A DNA stretch of 64,000 bases, taken from the NCBI RefSeq assembly GCF_900016645.1, contig NZ_CDGJ01000066.1; one strand, written 5' to 3'. The stretch is from Acididesulfobacillus acetoxydans (GTDB lineage: Bacteria; Bacillota; Desulfitobacteriia; Desulfitobacteriales; Desulfitobacteriaceae). Of this stretch, positions 34,353-43,752 are shown in pieces (positions within the stretch are counted from its first letter, which is position 1; each line of letters starts with the position of its first letter). The translations under genes and the position numbers were made by a program. Below the pieces are notes generated by a model. That model worked only from the letters and a program-made list of their open reading frames with translations. It was not told the DNA's origin and made no database searches.

Positions 34353-35612
34353 ATGACAAACACGCAAACGGCTTTGGGTTCTTTGACGAAAGTCGTCAAT
34401 CTCTTGAGTTTTGTGCCCTTAAACTTGCCGGAAAACCTTGAGTTTATTTTGGCGGAGGTTGACCGCCTTTTCCAGCCCGAACAATTGGCGGTAAGCTTAG
34501 TCCGGTCACAAACCCGGGCGGTTTTTTCTTACCGCAGCCACAAGATTGTCCATTCGGGGGCGGAAGCGGGGCTGTGTCATTGCGGGAACTGCTCGCACGA
34601 TTGTCCGGTTTTAAAGGACGCTCTGCCGGTTCTAAAGTTGACGCAAGACGAGACAGAGGGCTGTGCGCTTACGAAGGCGGAAAGAAGCCCTGCCCATGCC
34701 TGTTTACCCATTGTCGGCGGTAAGGAGGTATTGGGGATCTTGAGTTTAACGATGCCGGAGAGCGGAAATATTAAGATTGACGACTTGGAGATTCTCCTTG
34801 TTTTGACGAACCTTGTGGGGATCACGGTACAAAGAGACCAATTGTTGCAAAGTGTTGAGGAAGAAAAACGGGCTTTGCTGGAGGCTAATCTGCATTTGGG
34901 TGAACTGGCCGGCAATCTTCTTCGGGCCGAAAAACTGGCCACCGCGGGCAGGATGGCGGCGGATATTGCCCATGAGATCAATAATCCCCTGGGTATTATT
35001 TCCGCGCGGGCGGAGTGCATCTTGTTGGAGCAGGGGGAGCATCTGCCGGAGGAGATCCGGGAAGATTTACGGGTGATTATCAAGCAGGCAAGACGGGTGG
35101 GTCAGATTTCCCGTACCGTTCTGAATATGGCTCGCACGCCTGCCGCGGCGGAGAAGGAGAAGTTTGATGTGCATGCCGCCATAGCGGAAGTCCTGTCCCT
35201 CGTGAAGACAACCCTGAGTAAAAGAGGTATCGCTCTGCACTATGAGGGACCGGCCGCCGGCCCCTTGTGGACAGCAGGAAACACTAACCACTTGCAGCAG
35301 GTTTTCCTGAACTTAGTCTGGAATGCTTTGGACGCCATGCTGGGGGAGGGTGAACTCTTGATAAGACTGGGGCGGAATGCCGGCAAGATCATACTTCAGG
35401 TTCAGGACAGCGGCCCCGGGATTCCGCCGGCTTCCCGAGCCCTGATTTTCGAGCCTTTTTTTACCACGAAAGATGCCGGACGGGGTACAGGCCTGGGCTT
35501 GGCTATCAGCCGCAAGCTGACGGAGGAGATGGGGGGAAGCTTGACCCTTGAGAATTCATCGAGGGGCGCCTGTTTTCAGATTGAGCTTGCCGAAATCGGA
35601 CAGGGTGGGTAA
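34353..35612 (+). CDS. Sensor histidine kinase with cysteine-rich GAF-like domain
   Basis: The 419-residue soluble kinase has an N-terminal GAF-like domain (about 20-185), a coiled linker, a HisKA domain with phosphoacceptor His207 (AADIAHEINNPL) and a HATPase_c domain. The GAF part contains Cys75, Cys77, Cys80, Cys84, Cys104 and Cys117, a spacing that suggests an Fe-S or redox sensor. It has no membrane helix. The ATG at 34353 lies 10 bases after the preceding stop; the ribosome site is weak. It is followed by its response regulator 3 bases later. Confidence 0.92.
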   Translation: MTNTQTALGSLTKVVNLLSFVPLNLPENLEFILAEVDRLFQPEQLAVSLVRSQTRAVFSYRSHKIVHSGAEAGLCHCGNCSHDCPVLKDALPVLKLTQDETEGCALTKAERSPAHACLPIVGGKEVLGILSLTMPESGNIKIDDLEILLVLTNLVGITVQRDQLLQSVEEEKRALLEANLHLGELAGNLLRAEKLATAGRMAADIAHEINNPLGIISARAECILLEQGEHLPEEIREDLRVIIKQARRVGQISRTVLNMARTPAAAEKEKFDVHAAIAEVLSLVKTTLSKRGIALHYEGPAAGPLWTAGNTNHLQQVFLNLVWNALDAMLGEGELLIRLGRNAGKIILQVQDSGPGIPPASRALIFEPFFTTKDAGRGTGLGLAISRKLTEEMGGSLTLENSSRGACFQIELAEIGQGG

Positions 35613-35615
35613 AGC

Positions 35616-37085
35616 ATGCCGAAAGTTCTAATCATTGACGACGAATTGGAAATGGCCCAGACCTGTGCCCGTTTGCTGCGTCCCCTGCACCTGGAGTGCT
35701 TAATTGAGACGAATGGGCCGGATGCGCGGGAGCGGGTGAAAAGAGAATCATTTGATATCATCTTGACGGATCTGAAGATGCCCGGGTGTTCGGGGATGGA
35801 GATCGTGAGAGCGGCCACGGCCGGAACGAAGAGAGCCCTCGTGATCGTGGTTACCGGCTTTGGCAGTATCGATGTCGCTGTTGAAGCGATCAAAAGCGGG
35901 GCCTTTGATTTCCTGACCAAACCGTTTTCCGCCGAACAGCTGCGGGTCTGTGTGGAAAAGGCCCTGCGCGAGATTAAACTGACGAATGAAAATGAGGATT
36001 TAAAAGCCCAATTGCGGGCGGCTTACCCAATAGATGGTCTTACGGGCCGAAGCCCGAGCATTCAAGCGGCTTTTGCTCTCATCCGCAAGGTGGCGGCCAC
36101 GGACGTCAGTGTTTTGATTCTGGGAGAAAGCGGCACCGGGAAGGAACTTTTCGCCCGCTCTATCCACACGAACAGCCGCCGGATCGCCAAGCCATTTGTA
36201 CCGATCGATTGTGCTTCTTTGCCGGAGAACCTACTGGAAAGCGAATTGTTCGGCTATGAAAAAGGGGCCTTTACCGGGGCCAATCAGACCAGGAGCGGGC
36301 TGATTGAATTAGCCCATGGCGGCACTTTGTTTCTCGATGAGTTAGGAGAACTAGGGCTTGGTTTGCAGTCTAAGCTGCTGAGGGTTCTTCAGGAGCGCAC
36401 CCTTCGGCATTTGGGCGGGAAAGAATGGTTAGATGTTGACATACGCGTCATTGCCGCGACCAACCTTGACCTTGAGCAAGCGATAAAGGAGAAAAAGTTT
36501 AGGGAGGACCTCTATTACCGGCTCAATGTCGTCAGGTTACAGTTGCCCCCTTTAAGGGAGAGGATCGAAGACATCCCTATGTTAGCCAGGGAGTTTTTGC
36601 GTGAGGCTAATGTGCGCTTAGGCAAGGACGTAGGGGGAATAGCGGAGGAGGCCCTGAGTCTTCTTGTTTCCTACCCTTGGCCGGGGAATATCCGGCAACT
36701 AAAAAATGCCATCGAGCGGGCCGTGGTTCTCTGTGAGACCACCGAGCTTGAGGCCGGGGATTTTGCGCCCGATATTCAGCCTCGGGATGCGGCCCGCGGC
36801 AGTGGGGTATACAACTTTGGCCGCGAAGATCCGGAAAGGGATGGGCGACAAGAAGCGGTAAGCGGCTTTGGGGCTTTGAACCCGGTGACGGTGTCCCCTG
36901 CCGATTTGCCCTCTCTGGAAGGATCCTATCGTGAAGCAAAAGAACGCTGGCTCAACTGTTTTCAGGAGAAATACTTAAAACAATTGCTTGAGCAGTCCCA
37001 AGGTAATATTTCCCGGGCGGCTCAATTGGCCCGGATTGATCGCAGAACCATTCACCGTTGGCTCACGGGGGGCCCGCCCAAGTGA
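35616..37085 (+). CDS. NtrC-family sigma-54-dependent response regulator
   Basis: The 489-residue protein has a receiver domain (phosphoacceptor Asp52 in LTDLKMP), an AAA+ central domain with Walker A GESGTGKE (from Gly170) and the sigma-54 contact loop GAFTGA (217-222), and a C-terminal Fis-type HTH (NISRAAQLARIDRRT). It activates sigma-54 promoters; a good one is found 226 bases downstream, ahead of nosZ. The adjacent histidine kinase is the likely partner. Confidence 0.96.
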   Translation: MPKVLIIDDELEMAQTCARLLRPLHLECLIETNGPDARERVKRESFDIILTDLKMPGCSGMEIVRAATAGTKRALVIVVTGFGSIDVAVEAIKSGAFDFLTKPFSAEQLRVCVEKALREIKLTNENEDLKAQLRAAYPIDGLTGRSPSIQAAFALIRKVAATDVSVLILGESGTGKELFARSIHTNSRRIAKPFVPIDCASLPENLLESELFGYEKGAFTGANQTRSGLIELAHGGTLFLDELGELGLGLQSKLLRVLQERTLRHLGGKEWLDVDIRVIAATNLDLEQAIKEKKFREDLYYRLNVVRLQLPPLRERIEDIPMLAREFLREANVRLGKDVGGIAEEALSLLVSYPWPGNIRQLKNAIERAVVLCETTELEAGDFAPDIQPRDAARGSGVYNFGREDPERDGRQEAVSGFGALNPVTVSPADLPSLEGSYREAKERWLNCFQEKYLKQLLEQSQGNISRAAQLARIDRRTIHRWLTGGPPK

Positions 37086-37231
37086 GATCTCCATGTCCCA
37101 CCTTGCTGAGACAGATGGATCGCATGTGGGACCTGGAGATCCCAGTCGTACAGAAATTATGAAGAAAGGATGTTGGAAATTCGACCTTTTTGTTAGTAAA
37201 GTGTGAACTTCGTTAAAAATATAAAGTCCGC

Positions 37232-37291
37232 AAGTGCAAAGGTTTTTGGAGCCGAATTTTTGTTCGGTTGCCGAGTACTTTGCACTTTTTT
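37232..37291 (+). terminator. Nested inverted repeat, terminator or activator site
   Basis: AAGTGCAAAG (37232-37241) pairs perfectly with CTTTGCACTT (37278-37287), with an inner CCGAA/TTCGG dyad and a T-run after the right arm. It fits a terminator for the response regulator. It also lies 25-80 bp upstream of the sigma-54 promoter, where NtrC-type proteins often bind. Confidence 0.55.
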
Positions 37292-37310
37292 GCTTTGCGG
37301 ATAAAAAGTT

Positions 37311-37326
37311 TGGCACACTTTATGCT
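37311..37326 (+). promoter_or_regulatory. Sigma-54 promoter of the nos cluster
   Basis: TGGCAC at 37311-37316 and TGC at 37323-37325 place GG and GC exactly 10 bp apart, the fixed -24/-12 spacing of sigma-54 promoters. The start would be near 37337, about 175 bases before nosZ. Confidence 0.75.
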
Positions 37327-37511
37327 ACGCAAACTAAGTGACGACATCCACCAAGGAATGTGGTGGGGTTCACAAGAGAATGTGACGAGATCCTCAAAGG
37401 TATCAGCGGTCAATGAGGGAAGGGGTGGTATCCGATAGCTCAGCGCAAGGCGGTCTCAGGAAACCCAAGACAAAGGTAAGTCTGACAGAACACAAAAGAG
37501 GGGTTGGAACA

Positions 37512-39395
37512 ATGTTTGAAAGGCAGTGGAAAAACTACAAAGGGCTGGCCATTATGCTTATTATAGGCTTGATCGTAGGTGTAGCCGGGGGAAAGCTTAC
37601 GTTTGACAGTGCTTCTCAGGTCCAAACAAACAGCGTGGTCAGCAGCAATGAGGGATGGGTTCCCCCAGGGCAGTTGGACCAGGCTTATATGTTTGCTTCC
37701 GGTGGTCAGTCTGGTAACATGGTGGTTTTTGGGATTCCTTCGATGCGCATTTTGAAGACCATTCCGGTTTTCGATCCTTTTCCTGACACGGGATATGGCT
37801 TCACGCCCGCGACGAAAAAAATGCTCGGCAAGTATACTTGGGGAGATGCGCATCATCCGGTGATGAGTCAGACCAAAGGGACATATGACGGGCAATTCGT
37901 CTGGGTCAACGATAAAGCGAACGACCGGATCGGGCAGGTGGATCTGCGAACCTTCACAACGACTCAGATCTTAAATGTTCCCAATCTTATGGGGTTGCAT
38001 TCCTTATCAACGGATCCGGAGAGCAAGTATTTGTTTACAGCGTCCGAGTTCAGTGCCCCGGTCGCTAACGGCAAACCCAACTACGCGCCCTTAAACACAT
38101 GGGGACACCAGTATTATGGGGTTGCCGCTTGTGTGAACACCAATCGGGAAGGTCTGAAGGCTGGGCAACCGGGTAAAATGGGCCTAGATTATGAGATGTT
38201 GCTGCCTCCTTACGATTATGATTTGGCTTCGGTGGGCAAAGCTGACTCGGCAGGCTATGTTTTCTACACTTCCTATAACAGTGAGGAAGCCACCACTGAT
38301 CTGGAAAAGAACTCGACAAAGTTCGACCGGGACCTGACTTTGTTCATGGATTATAAGGCCGCCCAAAAACTTATCGACGCGGGGAAATACGACGCGATCA
38401 TCAACGGGGTAAAAGTTATCGATCCCCGCAAGCACCCGGGAATCGCCTGGTTGCTGCCGATTCCTAAGAATCCGCACGGTGTAGATGTCAGCCCCGACGG
38501 CAAATGGATTTGCTATTCCTCTAAGCTTGACCCCGTGGTGACCGTAATCAGCATGGACAAACTGAAGCAAGCGATTGCCCATAAGGACTATGAAAAAACG
38601 ACGTGGGGATTACCGGTGATCAAATGGCAGGATGTCCAGGAGGCCCAGATACCCGTCGGCGTCGGTCCGCTGCATACGCAATTTGACAATCAAGGGTATG
38701 CCTATACCAGCCTCTTCGTGGAGAGCGCGGTGACCAAATGGCAACTGGGTACCTGGAAAGTGATCGACAAACAACCGGTCAATTATAATGTGGGGCACGT
38801 GGCCGTGGCCGGCGGAGACAGCGAGCATCCCTTTGGCCATTGGCTGGTCGCTCTGGACAAAATGTCTCTGAACCGCTTTCTCCCGGTAGGCCCCGGTTAT
38901 CCGGTGACAGAGCAGCTATTTGATATCAGCAAAGGGCCGAAAATGCAGTTAGTCAACGAGGCCCCGAGCGACCGGGAACCGCACTATGCAACCATTATTC
39001 CGGCCAACTTGATTCATCCGCTGAATGTTTATCCCAAAGACACAGCGCGGCCAAATTCTACCTGGAACGAGGCCCAGGCCAAAGTGGTCCGCAACGGTAA
39101 AGAGGTCAAAGTCTATATGACCGCTGTGCGCAGCCATTTTGTCCCCGACAACATTGAGGTCAATCAGGGGGATCACGTGGACCTCTATTTAACCAATATT
39201 GAGCAGCAGCCTAACATCACGCACGGCCTGGCGATTTCTAAGTACAATATCAACCTGGCGGCCGACCCGGGGGAAACGGTCCGTGCCTCATTTACGGCCG
39301 ATAAGGCCGGGACCTTTCCCTTCTATTGCACGGATTTCTGCTCCGCGCTGCATGAGGAAATGATGGGCTATCTTCTGGTTAAACCACATTCTTAA
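37512..39395 (+). CDS. nosZ: Nitrous oxide reductase NosZ (clade II type)
   Basis: NosZ reduces N2O to N2 outside the cytoplasmic membrane. This 627-residue protein has a hydrophobic N-terminal segment (about 12-32) of the Sec type, without twin arginines, as expected for clade II; it may stay as an anchor. A seven-bladed propeller follows with histidines spaced as in known CuZ sites (His114, His115, His163, His322, His388, His439, His502). A C-terminal cupredoxin domain has the CuA motif CTDFCSALHEEM (606-617). ATG 37512 is preferred because of AGAGGGG upstream. It is followed by nosB-like, nosD, nosF and nosY. Confidence 0.97.
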   Translation: MFERQWKNYKGLAIMLIIGLIVGVAGGKLTFDSASQVQTNSVVSSNEGWVPPGQLDQAYMFASGGQSGNMVVFGIPSMRILKTIPVFDPFPDTGYGFTPATKKMLGKYTWGDAHHPVMSQTKGTYDGQFVWVNDKANDRIGQVDLRTFTTTQILNVPNLMGLHSLSTDPESKYLFTASEFSAPVANGKPNYAPLNTWGHQYYGVAACVNTNREGLKAGQPGKMGLDYEMLLPPYDYDLASVGKADSAGYVFYTSYNSEEATTDLEKNSTKFDRDLTLFMDYKAAQKLIDAGKYDAIINGVKVIDPRKHPGIAWLLPIPKNPHGVDVSPDGKWICYSSKLDPVVTVISMDKLKQAIAHKDYEKTTWGLPVIKWQDVQEAQIPVGVGPLHTQFDNQGYAYTSLFVESAVTKWQLGTWKVIDKQPVNYNVGHVAVAGGDSEHPFGHWLVALDKMSLNRFLPVGPGYPVTEQLFDISKGPKMQLVNEAPSDREPHYATIIPANLIHPLNVYPKDTARPNSTWNEAQAKVVRNGKEVKVYMTAVRSHFVPDNIEVNQGDHVDLYLTNIEQQPNITHGLAISKYNINLAADPGETVRASFTADKAGTFPFYCTDFCSALHEEMMGYLLVKPHS

Positions 39396-39538
39396 GCCGA
39401 GCGGATGCTTAAGCAAACAGGCGGAGGTTGAGTGCAAGCGAAAGTTTAATCGGTACTGTAGCCAAAGCAAAAAATCTGTCGGCATCGTGACGCGCTGCCT
39501 TGCTCCGCCGGGAAGCTTCAACCCGCAGGGCGCCAAAA

Positions 39539-39565
39539 GGCCGGGGCCGGTTCCCGGCCCCGGCC
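39539..39565 (+). other. 12-bp GC hairpin between nosZ and nosB-like gene
   Basis: Arms 39539-39550 and 39554-39565 are perfect complements around a TTC loop. There is no T-tract. It may stabilise the nosZ mRNA end or lower downstream expression. Confidence 0.7.
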
Positions 39566-39583
39566 GGAAGGGAAGGATAAGGA

Positions 39584-40231
39584 ATGAATACGTTTTGGCA
39601 GCCGAAGAGGCTGTTAGCGCTGGGGGCTGCCTTAGCCTTTGCGCTTTCCATGACTTTGAAACTGTGGGGAATGACCCTGACCTCCACGTTCTACTACAAC
39701 GGACTCCATTTGAACATTTTTGCCACCAAGGTTACGGGGGATCTGCACGAGCTGAATATCCTCAACCACTATATCGGCATGATGAACATTGACAATTCCC
39801 TGCCGGAATTTCACTGGATACCTATCGTATTCGCCGCGGTAATCATGATCAGTCTCATCCCGGCCATTTGGCCCAAACGGGGGATCCTGATCGGCGCAAC
39901 AATCCTGAATTTGCTTGGGCTGGGCATTATGGGCGGAGATTTTTATTACCGGCTTTACGAATACGGGCATGACTTTGCCCCGGATGCCGCGATTCAGGTG
40001 CCTGGCTTCACTCCTAAAATCATGGGAAATTATATGCTGGCCAATTTTCATGTTCAGACCGGGTTCGGTTTTGGCGGTCTGACCATCGTCATCGGGGTAG
40101 TTTTGCTCTGCGCGGCGATTTTCTCCAAGGACGGCAATCCGGTGAAAAAGGATAGCGGTAACAGCATCGTTAAAAAAGACCACGATAGGGTTGCAAACGT
40201 TGAGAAGCATGAGGACGCTAAACCGGTTTGA
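39584..40231 (+). CDS. NosB-like membrane protein of the nos cluster
   Basis: The 215-residue protein has four or five membrane helices and a charged C-terminal tail. In clade II nos clusters a membrane protein of unknown role (NosB) follows nosZ, and this protein fits that place and shape. It has histidines in exposed loops (GDLHELNILNHYIG, EYGHDF, NFHVQTG). GGGAAGGATAAGGA precedes the ATG. I name it by position and layout only. Confidence 0.65.
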   Translation: MNTFWQPKRLLALGAALAFALSMTLKLWGMTLTSTFYYNGLHLNIFATKVTGDLHELNILNHYIGMMNIDNSLPEFHWIPIVFAAVIMISLIPAIWPKRGILIGATILNLLGLGIMGGDFYYRLYEYGHDFAPDAAIQVPGFTPKIMGNYMLANFHVQTGFGFGGLTIVIGVVLLCAAIFSKDGNPVKKDSGNSIVKKDHDRVANVEKHEDAKPV

Positions 40232-40264
40232 GGCCCGGCCTCAGCGGAGAAGGGAGGCTTTGAG

Positions 40265-41698
40265 ATGAGCAGGCTGAGGCAGCTTGTCATCTGCGAAACA
40301 TTGGCGCTGGTTTTGCTGGTAGGTTTGTTCCAGCCTGCGCCGGCCCAGGCGGCCGGAATGCCCCGCCTGACGGTTGGCCCCGGCGAAAGCTTTAAAACCA
40401 TCAACAGTGCGATCAAAGCGGCGCAGCCCGGTCAAACGATTGACATCAAAGGCGGAACCTATCCGGAGCATGTTGTCATTGACAAGCCCGTTGCTCTGGT
40501 GGGGCAAGGAGACGTGAGAGTGGATGGCGGAAACCGGGGCAATGTGATCTTGGTGGCGAAAACGCACGGCGTAAGTATAACAAATGTGACTTTGCTTAAC
40601 AGTGGCGGACCGGGAATTTTGCCCTACGCGGGCATCAAAATCGATGATTCACGGTGTGTATCTGTGGATCATGTGGTGATGAGAAATATCGAGCATGGTG
40701 TCTATCTGCAACAGAGCAATGATTGTCTGATCCGGGATACGGATATTGCCGGAAAGGTTCAGTTACTGCCGGAAGATCGCGGCGACGGCATCGGTTTTTG
40801 GCGCTCGGCGCATAACCGGGTGGAGAATTGCCACGTATGGGATGTCCGCGACGGCTGCAAGTTTGAGTTTTCCCCAGATAATCGCATTACCGGCACGACC
40901 TTTGATCATCTGCGCTATGGGATTCATTATATGTATTCCGATGACAACGCCTTCGACCATAACACCTTTTCCCAGGATGTTGCGGGGGCTACGCCCATGT
41001 ATTCCAAGCACATCTCTTTTACCAACAATATCTTTTTCGATTTTCCCGGGCAGAGAGCTTTTGCCATTCTGCTCATGAATGCCGACGACTGTCTGATCAA
41101 AGATAATCTGGTTATGGAAAGCAATGTGGGTTTTCAACTCGACCATTCGACAAACAACCGGATAGAAGGAAACGCCGTGATCAACTGCGGGGTGGCCTTC
41201 CGAGTATTTGGCACCTCCGGTGGTAATCTATTTACCGGCAATTCCGCCCGGGATAATGTCATCCAGGTGGGCTCGGACTATGGAGCCCTGCCCAATCGGT
41301 GGTCGGCTGAGGGGCGGGGGAATTATTGGAGCGACTATGCCGGTTATGATTTCACCGGTTCGGATCTGGGTTCCATCCCCTACCACTCAGTGAGTTATCT
41401 TGCCCAGGCGGTTTACGATCAGCCCATGTTGGAATTGTTCGCAGGCAGCCCGGGGCTGCAAGCGGTGGCTCAGGGAATGCAGTTATTTCCGTTATGGAAG
41501 CTGCCCGGCATTCAGGATGATCATCCTTTGATGCGTCAGCCCGAACTGAAACGGGAATGGCTTTCTTGGCTGAGGGACCCGGAGCCCTTGAAGACGCGTC
41601 TTTTCTTTGCACTATTATCGTTCGCCAGTACGCTGATCGGGTTAGGGTTTTTTCTCGCGGGAAGACGGAGGAGGCCTTTGAATGTTGCAAATCGTTGA
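40265..41698 (+). CDS. nosD: NosD, copper-site maturation protein
   Basis: NosD works with the NosF-NosY transporter in building the CuZ centre. The 477-residue protein has a cleavable-looking N-terminal signal (about 1-30), a right-handed beta-helix of NosD/CASH repeats, and a C-terminal membrane helix (FFALLSFASTLIGLGFF) followed by arginines that anchor it. GGGAGGC precedes the ATG. It overlaps nosF by 17 bases. Confidence 0.94.
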   Translation: MSRLRQLVICETLALVLLVGLFQPAPAQAAGMPRLTVGPGESFKTINSAIKAAQPGQTIDIKGGTYPEHVVIDKPVALVGQGDVRVDGGNRGNVILVAKTHGVSITNVTLLNSGGPGILPYAGIKIDDSRCVSVDHVVMRNIEHGVYLQQSNDCLIRDTDIAGKVQLLPEDRGDGIGFWRSAHNRVENCHVWDVRDGCKFEFSPDNRITGTTFDHLRYGIHYMYSDDNAFDHNTFSQDVAGATPMYSKHISFTNNIFFDFPGQRAFAILLMNADDCLIKDNLVMESNVGFQLDHSTNNRIEGNAVINCGVAFRVFGTSGGNLFTGNSARDNVIQVGSDYGALPNRWSAEGRGNYWSDYAGYDFTGSDLGSIPYHSVSYLAQAVYDQPMLELFAGSPGLQAVAQGMQLFPLWKLPGIQDDHPLMRQPELKREWLSWLRDPEPLKTRLFFALLSFASTLIGLGFFLAGRRRRPLNVANR

Positions 41699-42311
41699 GG
41701 TCCGGAAATCGTACGGTTCGCTGGTGGCGGTTAGGGATGTTTCCCTGGAGATCCCGTCCGGTGAAGTTTGGGCTTTATGCGGGCCCAATGGGGCCGGAAA
41801 GACGACTTTGCTTAAGATGATGGCCGGACTGATTCCGCCGGACGAGGGAAGTCTGAATTGGGGAGCGTACGGGCCGAGGGGGGATGTCGGAGTCTTTAAG
41901 AAGTCGGTGCACTATGTACCGCAGAAGGTGGCCTTGTATCCCAATTTGACAGTCGGGGAGACCTTGCGTTTCTTCGCCAAGCTGCGCGACGCGGATAACC
42001 TGCAAGGCGTTCTGGAGCGTTTTGCCCTGCTTGATCTGCAAAATCGTCTCTTGCGGACCCTGTCCGGGGGGCAAAAGCAGAGAGTGGCAGTGGCTCAAGC
42101 TTTCCTGGGCGGCGGGGAATACCTCTTGCTGGATGAACCAACCGTCAATTTGGACCGGGAGCAGGCCGATGGTCTGAAAGAAGCCTTGCGGGGTTTTGCT
42201 GACAAAGGCGGAACCGTAATCATTTCTACGCATATCGCCGATGATTTAGTTTCCGGATTTGTTAATCATAGAGTGCTCATGGAGCGGGGAAGTGTAGCGT
42301 CTGTGAGCTGA
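41682..42311 (+). CDS. nosF: NosF, ABC transporter ATPase
   Basis: NosF energises NosY for CuZ assembly. The 209-residue protein has Walker A GPNGAGKTT, signature LSGGQKQRVAVAQA and Walker B LLLDEPT. It is short for an ABC ATPase but complete. It lies between nosD and nosY as in other nos clusters. Confidence 0.94.
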   Translation: MLQIVEVRKSYGSLVAVRDVSLEIPSGEVWALCGPNGAGKTTLLKMMAGLIPPDEGSLNWGAYGPRGDVGVFKKSVHYVPQKVALYPNLTVGETLRFFAKLRDADNLQGVLERFALLDLQNRLLRTLSGGQKQRVAVAQAFLGGGEYLLLDEPTVNLDREQADGLKEALRGFADKGGTVIISTHIADDLVSGFVNHRVLMERGSVASVS

Positions 42312-42327
42312 GGGAGCGGGTGACAAT

Positions 42328-43230
42328 ATGAGGCGGAGGAATCTTTTAATCCTAGTGGAAAAAGAATTGATCGAAGCGTCCCGCAACCGCTTAATCTTGG
42401 GCTTCGGCAGCGTGTTTTTTCTTCTGGCCGCTGCCATGTCTCTATTAGGTTTCTTGTCTCCGGGCGCCACGGACGTGCAGCTAAGCCGAGTCGGCGTGAG
42501 CCTGCTGAATCTCGCCATTTTATTGGTTCCCCTGATCGGTTTAGTCATCGGTTCTCAGGGGTTCGCGGGTGAGTTCGAGGATGGTACGATGGAGCTCTTG
42601 TTGACCCAGCCGGTGGAGCTAAGAGACATTTGCCTTGGACGGGTTCTGGGACAATGGGTGGCGGTGGCGGCCGCGCTGCTGGCCGGCTTTGGCGCTTCCG
42701 GTCTGATCTTGGTTTTAGTTTCGGCCGACCAACAGCTTCTTCCCTTTCTGGTCAATCTAGTAATTTCCCTCATCTTGGCTTTTGTTTTTCTGACACTGGG
42801 CTCAGTCATATCCCTCAAGGCCAAAAATCGCATGATGGCCCTGTTGGGGGCCTTGGGGGTTTGGTTTCTGGCCGTCATTCTCTACGATGCCACAGTGACT
42901 CAGCTCCTCATGGCCCTGAGCGGTTTTCCGATCATGCTGGTGTTGTATGGCTTTTTAGCGCTTAACCCGGCCGATCTGCTGCGCGTGCTGGCGATTCGCC
43001 TGAGTGGGGTGAACTTGCTCTTCGGTCCCGCTACCGAAGCGATGGCTGCTCTGCCCGGCTTTAAGGGACCGCTTCTGTCACTCCTGACGATTGTCCTGTG
43101 GAGTTTCGGCGGCTATGTGGCTATGCTTCGCGGGCTGCGGCACCGTATTTTTCCCCCCGCCCGACGACGGGTGAAAGATGCTGGGGGTAAATCTTTTCAA
43201 ACGATTCCGGATGAGCGGAGTGTGAACTGA
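42328..43230 (+). CDS. nosY: NosY, ABC-2 type permease
   Basis: This 300-residue protein has six predicted membrane helices and the FEDGTMELLLTQPV segment of ABC-2/NosY permeases. It pairs with NosF; its transported compound is thought to be a sulfur species. A GAGGGAGCGGGTG stretch precedes the ATG. Confidence 0.93.
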   Translation: MRRRNLLILVEKELIEASRNRLILGFGSVFFLLAAAMSLLGFLSPGATDVQLSRVGVSLLNLAILLVPLIGLVIGSQGFAGEFEDGTMELLLTQPVELRDICLGRVLGQWVAVAAALLAGFGASGLILVLVSADQQLLPFLVNLVISLILAFVFLTLGSVISLKAKNRMMALLGALGVWFLAVILYDATVTQLLMALSGFPIMLVLYGFLALNPADLLRVLAIRLSGVNLLFGPATEAMAALPGFKGPLLSLLTIVLWSFGGYVAMLRGLRHRIFPPARRRVKDAGGKSFQTIPDERSVN

Positions 43231-43251
43231 AGCGGAAGGGAGGTGAATGTC

Positions 43252-43710
43252 GTGGCAGGAATGAAGAAATCAGGAGCGGTTACGGAGAACAGAAGGCGGA
43301 TTGCGTTATTAAAACCGTTGACAATGGGATTTTGCGCGGTTTTGCTCGTATTTAGTTTGGCCGGGTGCGGCAGCCGGCACTATGAATTTAGCCAAAGCAA
43401 GAACGGGATTACCGTGGAGATGGCCATTACGCCATATCCTCAGCAAAGCCTGGTGCCGAATACCTATGATCTTAAAATAACCCGCAACGGTCAAGCCCTG
43501 AACACTCCGGTTAAGATGGATTTTAAAATGACGAATATGGACATGGGGAATAACCTGGTTCAGGCGACCGCTAAAGGTAAGGGGACTTACGAAGTACGGA
43601 AGATGTTGAGCATGTCCGGTAAATGGCAGATATTTGTCGAAACCCAGGGGCAAAAGTTTGTCTTTGATACCACTGCCGCGGGGCAGAAAGTAAAGAATGC
43701 GAAAGAGTAA
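43252..43710 (+). CDS. YtkA/FixH-like lipoprotein, possible copper chaperone
   Basis: The 152-residue protein has a lipobox LAGC (Cys39) and a beta-sandwich resembling the YtkA/FixH family. A methionine-rich segment (KMTNMDMG) could bind Cu(I), fitting copper delivery to NosZ; NosL is not in the window and this could replace it. GTG 43252 follows AAGGGAGGTGA; ATG 43261 is an alternative. Confidence 0.7.
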   Translation: MAGMKKSGAVTENRRRIALLKPLTMGFCAVLLVFSLAGCGSRHYEFSQSKNGITVEMAITPYPQQSLVPNTYDLKITRNGQALNTPVKMDFKMTNMDMGNNLVQATAKGKGTYEVRKMLSMSGKWQIFVETQGQKFVFDTTAAGQKVKNAKE

Positions 43711-43752
43711 TAGCCCAATAATTCATTGGCGAAAGGTATGGAGGAGAGGAAA

